64,000 bases of DNA, from the NCBI RefSeq assembly GCF_003814875.1, contig NZ_RKQF01000001.1:1860001-1924000 (forward strand), written 5' to 3'. Below the pieces are notes generated by a model. That model was not told the origin of the DNA, did no database searches, and saw only the letters and a list, made by a program, of their open reading frames with translations. Positions 43,253 to 51,396 of this stretch are shown one piece after another. This DNA is from Streptomyces sp. Ag109_O5-1 (lineage in GTDB: Bacteria; Actinomycetota; Actinomycetes; Streptomycetales; Streptomycetaceae). The number at the start of each line of letters is the position of its first letter. Positions within the stretch are counted from its first letter, which is position 1. The position numbers and the translations under genes are program-made.

Positions 43253-44214
43253 CGACGCCCGTCAACCGTCTCCGCCCGCGGCGCTCGTGCCTGGCAGTAC
43301 CCGGTTCGAACCCCCGCTTCCTGGAGAAGGCGCAGGGTCTCCCGGCGGACCAGGTCTTCCTCGACCTGGAGGACGCGTGCGCGCCGCTCGCCAAGCCCGA
43401 GGCGCGGCACACCATCGTCAAGTTCCTCAACGAGGGCGACTGGACCGGCAAGACGCGCGTGGTGCGCGTCAACGACTGGACGACCGAGTGGACGTACCGT
43501 GACGTCGTGACGGTCGTCGAGGGCGCCGGCCAGAACCTCGACTGCATCATGCTGCCGAAGGTCCAGACGGCCCAGCAGGTGGTCGCGCTCGACCTCCTCC
43601 TCACCCAGATCGAGAAGACCATGGGCTTCGAGGTCGGCAAGATCGGCATCGAGGCGCAGATCGAGAACGCGCAGGGCCTCAACAACGTCAACGAGATCGC
43701 CACCGCTTCCCAGCGCGTCGAGACGATCATCTTCGGCCCGGCCGACTTCATGGCGTCCATCAACATGAAGTCGCTGGTCGTGGGCGAGCAGCCGCCCGGC
43801 TACCCGGCGGACGCCTACCACTACATCCTGATGAAGATCCTGATGGCCGCCCGCGCCAACAACCTCCAGGCGATCGACGGCCCCTACCTCCAGATCCGCA
43901 ACATCGACGGCTACCGTGAGGTCGCCCGGCGCGCCGCCGCGCTCGGCTTCGACGGCAAGTGGGTGCTGCACCCGGGCCAGGTCGAGGCGTCCAACGAGAT
44001 CTTCTCGCCGTCCCAGGAGGACTACGACCACGCCGAGCTGATCCTGGACGCGTACGACTACTACACGTCCGAGGCGGGCGGCAAGAAGGGCTCCGCGATG
44101 CTCGGCGACGAGATGATCGACGAGGCCAGCCGCAAGATGGCCCTGGTCATCTCCGGCAAGGGCCGGGCCGCCGGTATGCAGCGCACGTCGAAGTTCGAGA
44201 TCCCGGAGGCCTGA
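43249..44214 (+). CDS. mcl: HpcH/HpaI aldolase family protein (beta-methylmalyl-CoA/malyl-CoA lyase)
   Basis: 321 residues of the citrate lyase beta/malyl-CoA lyase family: RRSCLAVPGSNPRFLEKAQ, VFLDLEDACAPLAKPEAR with the metal-binding acidic residues, TRVVRVNDWTTEWTYRD, LDCIMLPKVQ and GKIGIEAQIENAQGLNNVNE. In the pathway it cleaves (2R,3S)-beta-methylmalyl-CoA to glyoxylate and propionyl-CoA. The start overlaps meaA. It is followed six bases on by the MaoC gene, so translation is tightly linked. Confidence 0.92.
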   Translation: MTTPVNRLRPRRSCLAVPGSNPRFLEKAQGLPADQVFLDLEDACAPLAKPEARHTIVKFLNEGDWTGKTRVVRVNDWTTEWTYRDVVTVVEGAGQNLDCIMLPKVQTAQQVVALDLLLTQIEKTMGFEVGKIGIEAQIENAQGLNNVNEIATASQRVETIIFGPADFMASINMKSLVVGEQPPGYPADAYHYILMKILMAARANNLQAIDGPYLQIRNIDGYREVARRAAALGFDGKWVLHPGQVEASNEIFSPSQEDYDHAELILDAYDYYTSEAGGKKGSAMLGDEMIDEASRKMALVISGKGRAAGMQRTSKFEIPEA

Positions 44215-44220
44215 GCGCGA

Positions 44221-44732
44221 TGCAGTTCGGACGCACGTATGAGGAGTTCGAGGTCGGCGCGACGTACAAGCACTGGCCCGGGAAGACGGTCACGGAGTAC
44301 GACGACCACCTGTTCTGTCTCCTCACCATGAACCACCACCCGCTCCACATGGACACGAATTACGCCGAGAAGACGACGGACTTCGGCAAGAACGTGGTGG
44401 TCGGGAACTACATCTACTCGCTGCTGCTGGGCATGTCCGTGCCGGACATCTCGGGCAAGGCGATCGCCAACCTGGAGATCGAGTCGCTGAAGCACGTGGC
44501 GCCGACCTTCCACGGCGACACGGTCTACGGCCAGACGACCGTGCTCGACAAGTGGCCGTCCAAGTCGAAGAACGACCGCGGCATCGTCTACGTCGAGACC
44601 AAGGGCTACAAGCAGGACGGCACGCTCGTGTGCGTCTTCCGCCGCAAGGTGATGGTGCCGACCGAGACGTACATCAAGGAGCGCGGCGGCGAGCAGCCGG
44701 GCCGCCCCGAGCTCAAGGAACAGGGGAAGTAA
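44221..44732 (+). CDS. MaoC family dehydratase (mesaconyl-CoA hydratase, single hot-dog form)
   Basis: 170 residues with one MaoC hot-dog fold: QFGRTYEEFEVGATYKHWPG, the catalytic hydratase segment LFCLLTMNHHPLHMDTNYAE (Asp/His pair), and NVVVGNYIYSLLLGMSV. By position it hydrates mesaconyl-C1-CoA to beta-methylmalyl-CoA, the step before the lyase. It is about half the length of the double hot-dog enzyme I recall from Rhodobacter, so it would work as a dimer of single folds. The specific reaction is inferred from the operon. Confidence 0.88.
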
Positions 44733-44735
44733 GCG

Positions 44736-45941
44736 ATGGCCCGTCTCGCCCAGACCGCCGGTCTGACCGATATCCAGCAGGAGATCCTCTCCACCGTCCG
44801 CGACTTCGTGGACAAGGAGATCATCCCGGTCGCCACCGAGCTGGAGCACCGCGACGAGTACCCGCAGCAGATCGTCGACGGCCTCAAGGAGCTCGGCCTG
44901 TTCGGCCTGATGATCCCCGAGGAGTACGGCGGCCTGGGCGAGTCCCTCCTGACGTACGCGCTGTGCGTCGAGGAGATCGCCCGCGGCTGGATGTCCGTCT
45001 CCGGCATCATCAACACGCACTTCATCGTGGCGTACATGCTCAAGCAGCACGGCACGCAGGAGCAGAAGGACCACTTCCTGCCGCGCATGGCGGCCGGCGA
45101 CATCCGGGGCGCGTTCTCGATGTCGGAGCCGGGCCTGGGCTCGGACGTGTCGGCGATCACCTCGAAGGCGGTGAAGGACGGCGACGAGTACGTCCTGAAC
45201 GGCCAGAAGATGTGGCTGACGAACGGCGGTACGTCCTCGCTCGTGGCCGTCCTCGTCCGGAGTGACGAAGGACACCCCGAGGGCACGGCGCCCCACAAGT
45301 CGATGACGACCTTCCTGGTGGAGAAGGAGCCCGGCTTCGGCGAGGTCCGCCCCGGCCTCACCATCCCGGGCAAGATCGACAAGATGGGCTACAAGGGCGT
45401 CGACACCACCGAGCTGATCATGGACGGGCTGCGGATTCCGGCCGATCGGGTGCTCGGCGGCGTCACGGGCCGAGGTTTTTACCAAATGATGGACGGAGTG
45501 GAGGTCGGCCGCGTCAACGTGGCGGCGCGCGGCTGCGGTGTCGCCCAGCGCGCGTTCGAACTGGGCGTCCGGTACGCCCAGCAGCGTCACACTTTCGGCA
45601 AGGCGATCGCCCAGCACCAGGCCATCCAGTTCAAGCTGGCGGAGATGGCCACCAAGGTCGAGGCCGCGCATGCCATGATGGTCAACGCCGCACGCAAAAA
45701 GGACTCGGGGGAACGAAACGACCTTGAGGCCGGGATGGCGAAATACCTCGCCTCCGAGTACTGCAAGGAGGTCGTGGAGGATGCTTTCCGGATCCACGGC
45801 GGCTACGGGTTCTCCAAGGAGTACGAGATCGAACGTCTCTACCGTGAGGCGCCGATGTTGCTGATCGGCGAAGGTACCGCCGAGATCCAGAAAATGATCA
45901 TCGGGCGCAGATTGCTCGAAGAGTATCGATTCCAGGGCTGA
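44736..45941 (+). CDS. acyl-CoA dehydrogenase, probable (2S)-methylsuccinyl-CoA dehydrogenase
   Basis: 401 residues of standard acyl-CoA dehydrogenase build: GLMIPEEYGGLGESLLTYAL, the FAD/substrate motif AFSMSEPGLGSDVSAITSKA, QKMWLTNGG, RYAQQRHTFGKAIAQHQAIQ and the C-terminal RIHGGYGFSKEYEIERLYRE with IGEGTAEIQK. In this operon it would oxidise methylsuccinyl-CoA to mesaconyl-CoA. It lacks the N-terminal extension of the ~550-residue Rhodobacter Mcd, so the assignment rests on operon context. It starts four bases after the MaoC stop. Confidence 0.88.
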   Translation: MARLAQTAGLTDIQQEILSTVRDFVDKEIIPVATELEHRDEYPQQIVDGLKELGLFGLMIPEEYGGLGESLLTYALCVEEIARGWMSVSGIINTHFIVAYMLKQHGTQEQKDHFLPRMAAGDIRGAFSMSEPGLGSDVSAITSKAVKDGDEYVLNGQKMWLTNGGTSSLVAVLVRSDEGHPEGTAPHKSMTTFLVEKEPGFGEVRPGLTIPGKIDKMGYKGVDTTELIMDGLRIPADRVLGGVTGRGFYQMMDGVEVGRVNVAARGCGVAQRAFELGVRYAQQRHTFGKAIAQHQAIQFKLAEMATKVEAAHAMMVNAARKKDSGERNDLEAGMAKYLASEYCKEVVEDAFRIHGGYGFSKEYEIERLYREAPMLLIGEGTAEIQKMIIGRRLLEEYRFQG

Positions 45942-45951
45942 TTGTCCCGGT

Positions 45952-45988
45952 ACGGGGTGTTTTCTTCGAGAAGAAGATCACACCCCGT
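45952..45988 (+). terminator. compound hairpin ending the ethylmalonyl-CoA operon
   Basis: Outer arms ACGGGGTG/CACCCCGT (45952-45959/45981-45988) enclose a second perfect stem TTCTTC-GA-GAAGAA (45962-45975). It starts ten bases after the acyl-CoA dehydrogenase stop and separates the operon from psd. Confidence 0.7.
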
Positions 45989-46110
45989 CAACGGTCTTCG
46001 GCCGCCGACTCGGCTTCCTGGCTTGCCCAGTTGCGGCCCCCGACCGGTACGATCCCGGAAAGCCGCCGTCCCCGTATCCTGCGCGGCATCATCCGCTACG
46101 AAGGTCATCC

Positions 46111-46767
46111 ATGCCCCACAGCCAAACCTCTGCACATCGAGACAGCCTGGCCGGCGTACGCCTCGCGCGCGGAGCATCGCCGTGGCTTCTCCCGACCGTC
46201 GCCACCGCAGCCGTCAGCCTTCTCCGCGCCCGTCGCTCCGGCGCCGCCAAGGCCGTCGCCGTACCCGCCACCGCGCTCGCGGCGGGCATGCTGTGGTTCT
46301 TCCGCGACCCCGAGCGTGAGATCGCCCAGGGCCGTGTCATCTCGCCCGCCGACGGTGTGGTGCAGAGCATCATGCCGTGGAAGGACGGACGCACCCGCGT
46401 CGCCATCTTCATGAGCCCGCTCAACGTCCACGTCAACCGCGCGCCCCTGTCGGGCACGGTGACGTCGGTGGAGCACATCCCCGGTGGCTTCGTTCCCGCC
46501 TTCAACAAGGAGAGCGAGAACAACGAGCGCGTAGTCTGGCATTTCGACACCGAACTCGGCGACATCGAGATGATCCAGATCGCCGGCGCGGTGGCCCGCC
46601 GTATCGTGCCCTACATCCCGCAGGGCACGAAGGTCGAGCAGGGCGACCGCATCGGTCTGATCCGCTTCGGCTCGCGCGTCGACATCTACCTGCCCGAGGG
46701 CGTGGAGGTCGCGGTCGAGGTCGGGCAGAAGACCGTGGCTGGGGTGACTCGCATTGACCGTGATTGA
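46111..46767 (+). CDS. psd: phosphatidylserine decarboxylase (short bacterial class)
   Basis: 218 residues. A hydrophobic N-terminal region (PTVATAAVSLL; AVAVPATALAAGMLWFFRDP) is followed by VISPADGVVQSIMPW, FMSPLNVHVNRAPLSG and the self-cleavage site RFGSRVDIYLP near residue 188, where the Gly-Ser bond is split to make the pyruvoyl group. It makes phosphatidylethanolamine from phosphatidylserine at the membrane. The stop overlaps the pssA start region, forming a two-gene unit for this pathway. Confidence 0.93.
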   Translation: MPHSQTSAHRDSLAGVRLARGASPWLLPTVATAAVSLLRARRSGAAKAVAVPATALAAGMLWFFRDPEREIAQGRVISPADGVVQSIMPWKDGRTRVAIFMSPLNVHVNRAPLSGTVTSVEHIPGGFVPAFNKESENNERVVWHFDTELGDIEMIQIAGAVARRIVPYIPQGTKVEQGDRIGLIRFGSRVDIYLPEGVEVAVEVGQKTVAGVTRIDRD

Positions 46768-47614
46768 TCCTGAGACCCAGGCGGGCTGGGTGCCCGAGGC
46801 CGACGAGATCGGCGACGACGAGGAGGAGATGCCGCTCTCTCTCCGCCTCTCGATAGCGGACACCCTCACCCTCGGCAACGCCACGTGCGGCTTCATGGCG
46901 GTGTACTTCACCACCACCGGCATCCTGATCCCGCACCTCACCGGCGACGACCAGTCGGCGGGCATGGCGCGGCACAGCGCCGCCACCGCGGTCATCCTGA
47001 TGCTCTGCGCGGCCATCTTCGACCTGTTCGACGGCCTGGTGGCACGCAAGCTGCGCTCCTCCCCCATGGGCGCGGAGCTGGACAACCTCTCCGACCTGAT
47101 CAGCTTCGGTCTGGCCCCGGCGTACTTCGTCCTCGTCTACGGCATGGTGGCGGACGACGCGTACCAGAAGGTGGCCGCGGTCGGAGCGGTCGTGGTGCTG
47201 CTGGCCGTGGTGCTGAGACTCGCGCGCTTCTCGTGCGTGACACCGCCGAACGGCATGTTCCAGGGCATGCCGTCGCCGTTCGGCGCACTCACCGTCGTCT
47301 CGATCGTGCTCCTGGAGCTGCCGTTCTTCGCGACGCTGCTCGCGATCCTCGGTACGGCGTGGCTGATGGTGAGCCGGGTCGAGTACCCGAAGCCGCGCGG
47401 CCGCCTCGCGGTCGCGATGCTGTCCTGGATCGTGCTCGGGGTGGGCCTCCTGGCGGCCTGGGCGTTCGACGCGCCCGGCGGTCAGCTGCTCCTCCAGACC
47501 GGCTGCGCGCTGCAGCTGGTGACCGGCGCGGTGATCCCGCTGTTCGCCACGGCCCGCCGGGTGAACAACTTCCGCGACAACCGACGCGAGGCGAGGACAG
47601 CACAGCTGCCGTAG
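46754..47614 (+). CDS. pssA: CDP-diacylglycerol--serine O-phosphatidyltransferase
   Basis: 286 residues, an integral membrane CDP-alcohol phosphatidyltransferase. The catalytic signature DG-x2-AR-x8-G-x3-D-x3-D is seen in FDGLVARKLRSSPMGAELDN with LSDL following. There are about eight hydrophobic segments and a cytoplasmic acidic N-terminus (ADEIGDDEEE). It makes phosphatidylserine, the substrate of the psd product. A TTG at 46754 or GTG two codons on is the start; both lie inside the end of psd, implying coupled translation. Confidence 0.92.
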   Translation: MTVIDPETQAGWVPEADEIGDDEEEMPLSLRLSIADTLTLGNATCGFMAVYFTTTGILIPHLTGDDQSAGMARHSAATAVILMLCAAIFDLFDGLVARKLRSSPMGAELDNLSDLISFGLAPAYFVLVYGMVADDAYQKVAAVGAVVVLLAVVLRLARFSCVTPPNGMFQGMPSPFGALTVVSIVLLELPFFATLLAILGTAWLMVSRVEYPKPRGRLAVAMLSWIVLGVGLLAAWAFDAPGGQLLLQTGCALQLVTGAVIPLFATARRVNNFRDNRREARTAQLP

Positions 47615-47626
47615 CGACAACGCCGA

Positions 47627-47657
47627 GGGCCCCGGACCGTAACTCGGTCCGGGGCCC
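47627..47657 (+). terminator. strong terminator after pssA
   Basis: Perfect 13-bp arms GGGCCCCGGACCG/CGGTCCGGGGCCC (47627-47639/47645-47657) with a five-base loop, followed by a T-rich stretch GTCGTTTTCC. Confidence 0.88.
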
Positions 47658-47673
47658 TTCGTCGTTTTCCCAC

Positions 47674-47902
47674 CCACCCGACTCGGTCGACTGGACAGGC
47701 ACCGTCCGGGCGAGCCGTCGGCCGTCCCAGCCACCCGGCCCGCCGCACAGCCACCCCGGTCCCCGGCCCGCCTCATGGCGTCCCAGCCGCGGCCCGCCTC
47801 ATAGCCTCTGGGCCGCGGCCCGTCTCATGGCCCTCTCCGCCCTCTCCGCTCCCGGCCCGCCTCGGCCTCTTGGTTCACTTCTTGTCCCACCGAGTCGGGT
47901 GG
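47674..47902. repeat. 229-base non-coding segment bounded by 14-bp inverted repeats
   Basis: CCACCCGACTCGGT (47674-47687) recurs inverted as ACCGAGTCGGGTGG (47889-47902). Between them are degenerate direct repeats of the type CCCGCCTCATGGC (around 47767, 47794 and 47819) and no gene. It fills most of the 336-base gap between pssA and glycerate kinase. Confidence 0.6.
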
Positions 47903-47926
47903 TGGAGGGGCGAAGGTTCCGGGGGT

Positions 47927-47945
47927 CCGGGGGCGGAGCCCCCGG
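47927..47945 (-). terminator. terminator hairpin 3' of glycerate kinase
   Basis: CCGGGGGC-GGA-GCCCCCGG, perfect 8-bp arms, begins six bases beyond the stop of the minus-strand gene. The GGGGGCGGAGCCCCC form is a common Streptomyces terminator. Confidence 0.75.
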
Positions 47946-47950
47946 TGGGA

Positions 47951-49081
47951 TCAGGTCAGGAAGTCCTCCGCGATCCGGGCCGCGACGCGTTCCAGGATCG
48001 GCCCCGCATCCGCGATGCACTTCACCACGTCCGGCTCCTCCGACGTCAGCGGATACGCCCGCCGGATCCCCGCCCGGCCGATCGCCTCCGGCGGCAGCGC
48101 GAGGCGGCCGCACACCGCCACCACCTCCTTGCCCGCGGCACGCGCGGCCGCGGCCACCCCGGCCGGCGCCTTCCCGTGCAGCGTCTGCTCGTCGAGCGAG
48201 CCCTCGCCGGTGATGACGAGCGTCGCCCGCTCCAGCGCGGGTGCGAAGCCGAGGACGTCGAGCATGACCTCGATGCCGGCCCGGAAACGCGCGCCGAGCA
48301 GCAGCGCGCCGTATCCGATGCCGCCGGCCGCACCGGCGCCCGGGGACGCCGCGTACCCGGCGGCGCGCGGGCCAGCCTCGGCCTCCAGGACCTTCGCGTA
48401 GTGGGTCAGCGCCGCGTCCAGCAGGTCCACGTCGTCCGGAGAGGCACCCTTCTGCGGTCCGTAGACCGCGGGCGCGCCCTTCGGACCGGTCAGCGGGTTG
48501 TCGACGTCGCTGGCGAGGATCAGGTCGACGGAGGACAGTCGCGGGTCCAGCCCGGACAGGTCCGCGCGGGCGAGGTCGGCGAGGCCGCCGCCGCCCGGTG
48601 GCACCGGCTCTCCGTCCTCGTCCAGGAACCGCGCCCCTAGCGCCGACAGCATGCCAGCGCCGCCGTCCGTCGTGGCGCTGCCGCCGACGCCGAAGACGAT
48701 CGTGCGCGCACCCGCGTCCAGCGCGGCCCGCAGCAGCTCTCCGGAGCCGTATGTGGAGGCCGTGAGCGGTGCGAAGACCCCGCGGGGCAACCGCTGCAGT
48801 CCGCTCGCCTCGGCCATCTCCACGACGGCGGTGTCGCCGCGCAGCGCGAACGCGGCGGTGACCTCCTGCCCCAGCGGCCCGGCGACTTGTCGCTCGTGGC
48901 GTTCGAATCCGGCCGCGACCGCCGCGGCCACCGTGCCGTCCCCGCCGTCGGCGACGGGCAGCGCCTCCACTTCGACGCCGGGCACCACCCGCCGGAGCCC
49001 CGCCGTGACCCGGTCGGCGACCTGCACGGCCGTCAGCGAGCCCTTGAACTTGTCCGCGGCGATGAGCACGCGCTGTGTCAC
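47951..49081 (-). CDS. glxK: glycerate kinase
   Basis: 376 residues of the GckA/GlxK type-1 glycerate kinase family: RVLIAADKFKGSLTAVQVAD, LPVADGGDGTVAAAV, FGVGGSATTDGGAGMLSALG, ASDVDNPLTGPKGAPAVYGP and ITGEGSLDEQTLHGKAP. It phosphorylates glycerate with ATP, the last step in using glyoxylate through tartronate semialdehyde. That suits a neighbourhood where the malyl-CoA lyase produces glyoxylate. A GTG start with AGGGG six bases upstream. Confidence 0.92.
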   Translation of the reverse strand: MTQRVLIAADKFKGSLTAVQVADRVTAGLRRVVPGVEVEALPVADGGDGTVAAAVAAGFERHERQVAGPLGQEVTAAFALRGDTAVVEMAEASGLQRLPRGVFAPLTASTYGSGELLRAALDAGARTIVFGVGGSATTDGGAGMLSALGARFLDEDGEPVPPGGGGLADLARADLSGLDPRLSSVDLILASDVDNPLTGPKGAPAVYGPQKGASPDDVDLLDAALTHYAKVLEAEAGPRAAGYAASPGAGAAGGIGYGALLLGARFRAGIEVMLDVLGFAPALERATLVITGEGSLDEQTLHGKAPAGVAAAARAAGKEVVAVCGRLALPPEAIGRAGIRRAYPLTSEEPDVVKCIADAGPILERVAARIAEDFLT

Positions 49082-49228
49082 CTGTATCCCCTTGCTCTCC
49101 GGGCCTCGCGCACGTCAAGGCCAGTCGCGCCGCTGTGACCCTAACCGGAGGACACCCTTGCCGTCATTCCCCGCCCGAACCCTGGGAACGGGCTGGGAAC
49201 CACCTGGGAAAACGGGTAGACCGCAGAC

Positions 49229-50353
49229 ATGGGCAAGCTGCAGTCCGAGCTCACCGACCGCGAGCTCGCCGAGGACGTCCTCGCCGACCGCGTCCTCGGC
49301 GGCTGGCTCGGCCGGATCGCGGGCAACATGCTCGGCAAACCGGTCGAGCGGGGCGACCTGTGGACGCGGGAGCGCATCGACGCCTATCTGCGGCGGTCCG
49401 GTGCCCTGCCGCTGACCGACTACCTCCCCGAACCCGTCGACGAGACCGACGCCCTCGCGCTGCGCCCCGAGTGGCGGCAGTGCGTGCGCGGCCGGATCCA
49501 CGGCAGCTGCCGTGACGACGACGTGGACTACGCGATCCTCGGCCTGGACCTCCTGGAGACCCACGGCTTCGGCTTCAGCACCGAGGAGGTCGGCGAGCTG
49601 TGGCTGCTGCGGCTGCCGTATCTGCAGACGTTCACCGCGGAGCGGGCCGCCTACCGCAACCTCGCGAGCGGCCTGAAGCCGCCCCTCACCGCCACCTACG
49701 ACAACCCCTACCAGGAGTGGATCGGCGCCCTGATCCGCGCCGACATCTTCGGCTGGACCTGCCCCGGCGACCCGCACCGGGCCGCCGCCCTGGCCCGCCG
49801 GGACGCCGTCCTCTCCCACGCCGGCAACGGGGTGTACGGCGCGATGTGGGCCGCCGCGCTGATCTCGGCGGCGTTCACCGCGCCGACGGTGCGGCAGGCG
49901 GTCGAGGCCGCGCTCACCGTCGTACCGGCGAGCTGCCGCCTGGCCCGGACCGTACGCCGGGTCGTCTCCCTGCACGAGACCCGGCTGAGCTGGGAGGACA
50001 CCCTCACCACCGTCTCCGTCGAGACCGCGGGCCTCGGCTGGATCCACGTCGTCCCCAACGTGGCCGTCCTCACCGCCGGGCTGCTCTACGGCGACGGCGA
50101 CTTCACCCGGACCGTCGCGCTCACCGTGCGCGGCGGCCTGGACACCGACTCCAACGGCGCGACGGCTGGCTCGGTGGCCGGGGTGCTGACCGGTGCGGCG
50201 GCCGTCCCGGACCGGTGGAAGGACCCGCTGGAGGACACGGTCCGCAGTGCGGTCTTCGGCTTCGACGGGGCCCGGATCAGCGATCTGGCGGCGCGGACGG
50301 TACGGCTCGCCCGGACGGGTACCGGGTCCGGTCTGGATACCCTGCCTGGGTGA
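49229..50353 (+). CDS. ADP-ribosylglycohydrolase family protein
   Basis: 374 residues of the all-helical DraG/ARH fold: DRVLGGWLGRIAGNMLGKPV at the N-terminus, the first metal-binding acidic group in GSCRDDDVDYAILG, and the second in GGLDTDSNGATAGSVAGVL with the downstream GAAAVPDRW. The family removes ADP-ribose from proteins, nucleic acids or small molecules. The stop overlaps the NUDIX gene (GTGA), a pairing in which the hydrolase could release ADP-ribose for the NUDIX enzyme to split. Confidence 0.9.
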   Translation: MGKLQSELTDRELAEDVLADRVLGGWLGRIAGNMLGKPVERGDLWTRERIDAYLRRSGALPLTDYLPEPVDETDALALRPEWRQCVRGRIHGSCRDDDVDYAILGLDLLETHGFGFSTEEVGELWLLRLPYLQTFTAERAAYRNLASGLKPPLTATYDNPYQEWIGALIRADIFGWTCPGDPHRAAALARRDAVLSHAGNGVYGAMWAAALISAAFTAPTVRQAVEAALTVVPASCRLARTVRRVVSLHETRLSWEDTLTTVSVETAGLGWIHVVPNVAVLTAGLLYGDGDFTRTVALTVRGGLDTDSNGATAGSVAGVLTGAAAVPDRWKDPLEDTVRSAVFGFDGARISDLAARTVRLARTGTGSGLDTLPG

Positions 50354-50844
50354 CCACCACCGACACGTATGCCGCATACATCGCGAGCCTCCCCCGGATC
50401 CTCGCCGGGGCCGCCGCGCTCTTCCGGGACGCCGAGGGGCGGGTGCTGCTCGTCGAGCCCAACTACCGGGAGGGCTGGGCGCTGCCGGGCGGGACCATCG
50501 AGTCCGACGACGGGGAGACCCCGCGTCAGGGTGCCCGCCGGGAGACCCTGGAGGAGATCGGCCTGGACCGGGAGATGGGCCGGCTGCTCACGGTGGACTG
50601 GGTGCACGGGACGGCGCGGCCGCCCCTGGTGGCGTATGTGTACGACGGCGGTGTCCTCACCGACGCGGACCTCGGGGCGATCAGGCTCCAGGAGGAGGAA
50701 CTGCTGAGCTGGCGGCTGGTGCCCCGCGCGGAGGTCTCCGACTATCTTCCGGGGTCGCTGGGGCAGCGCGTGCTGATCGCGCTGGACGTGCTGGCCGAGG
50801 GTTCGGGCCCTGCCGAGCTGGAGAACGGCCACCGGGTGGGGTGA
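50350..50844 (+). CDS. NUDIX hydrolase
   Basis: 164 residues. The Nudix box is GGTIESDDGETPRQGARRET then LEEIGL. The E-x7-RE-x-x-EE-x-G-L core is intact, but the spacing from the first glycine is two residues longer than the classical box. The preceding ALFRDAEGRVLLVEPNYREG is typical of the fold. The substrate is unknown; ADP-ribose is suggested only by the overlapping ADP-ribosylglycohydrolase gene. Confidence 0.88.
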   Translation: MTTTDTYAAYIASLPRILAGAAALFRDAEGRVLLVEPNYREGWALPGGTIESDDGETPRQGARRETLEEIGLDREMGRLLTVDWVHGTARPPLVAYVYDGGVLTDADLGAIRLQEEELLSWRLVPRAEVSDYLPGSLGQRVLIALDVLAEGSGPAELENGHRVG

Positions 50845-50878
50845 ACCCGGTCAGGTGAGCCCGGGTGCGACGAGCCGG

Positions 50879-51145
50879 TCACAGCCAGCCCCTGCGGGCG
50901 GCGATCGCACCCGCCTGGAACCGGTTCGTCGCGCCGAGCCGGGTGAGCAGGGCGCTCACCCGGCGTCGCATGGTGCGCGGTGACCAGCCGAGCCGCCGGG
51001 CGATGGCCTCGTCCTTGAGCCCGGCGGCCATCAGCGCGAGCAACGACCGGCCCTCGTCGCCGAGTTCGTCACCGACCTCCCCGTGCAACGGCACGGCCTG
51101 CCGCCGGCACGGCTCGAAGAAGTCGACGAGGGGCGTCCAGCAGCG
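50879..51145 (-). pseudogene. C-terminal stump of a LuxR-type regulator
   Basis: The last ~88 codons read WTPLVDFFEPCRRQAVPLHG, then GDEGRSLLALMAAGLKDEAI and ARRLGWSPRTMRRRVSALLT, a C-terminal LuxR helix-turn-helix as in ~320-residue streptomycete regulators. Going upstream, likeness ends near 51145. Beyond it the frame only mirrors a protease fragment on the other strand. The N-terminal ~230 residues are gone. The helix-turn-helix alone could in principle be expressed from a GTG inside the other remnant, but I think it is dead. Confidence 0.7.
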
Positions 51146-51149
51146 CGGA

Positions 51150-51296
51150 CGGCCGTACGACGACGGCGCGACCTGGACGCCCGTCCCGTCCACGGTCCGC
51201 GGCACTCACGGCTGGGTCTCCCTCCGGGCGAGCGGCACGGACAAGGCGGGCGACACCTTCAGCCAGACGGTGATACGCGCCTACCGACTGGGCTGA
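51150..51296 (+). pseudogene. C-terminal stump of an S8 (subtilisin-like) secreted protease
   Basis: The plus strand reads GRPYDDGATWTPVPSTV, then GTHGWVSLRASGTDKAGDTF and SQTVIRAYRLG before a TGA. This is the C-terminal beta-domain ending typical of large Streptomyces S8 serine proteases (WVSLRA-x-x-TD-x-x-GN, QTVIRAY). Everything upstream of this stretch, including the catalytic domain, is missing, and the truncation point coincides with that of the LuxR stump. Confidence 0.6.
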
Positions 51297-51396
51297 CCGC
51301 TCCTCGCTCCCGGCGCCGGAACATCGTGCGCCGGGAGCGATGTCCGTACGCCGCCCGGCCGTTCGGGTCGGTCCGGCCACCTGCTAGCGTGCCCGG

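Noticed and set aside
43295..43325. GGTTCGAACCCCCG resembling a tRNA T-loop
   Set aside because: It lies inside the lyase gene encoding PGSNPRF; no acceptor or anticodon stems can be folded around it.
51069..51380. Arg/Ala-rich minus-strand open frame over the protease stump
   Set aside because: No similarity to any family and it runs across two remnants; better explained by GC-driven openness.
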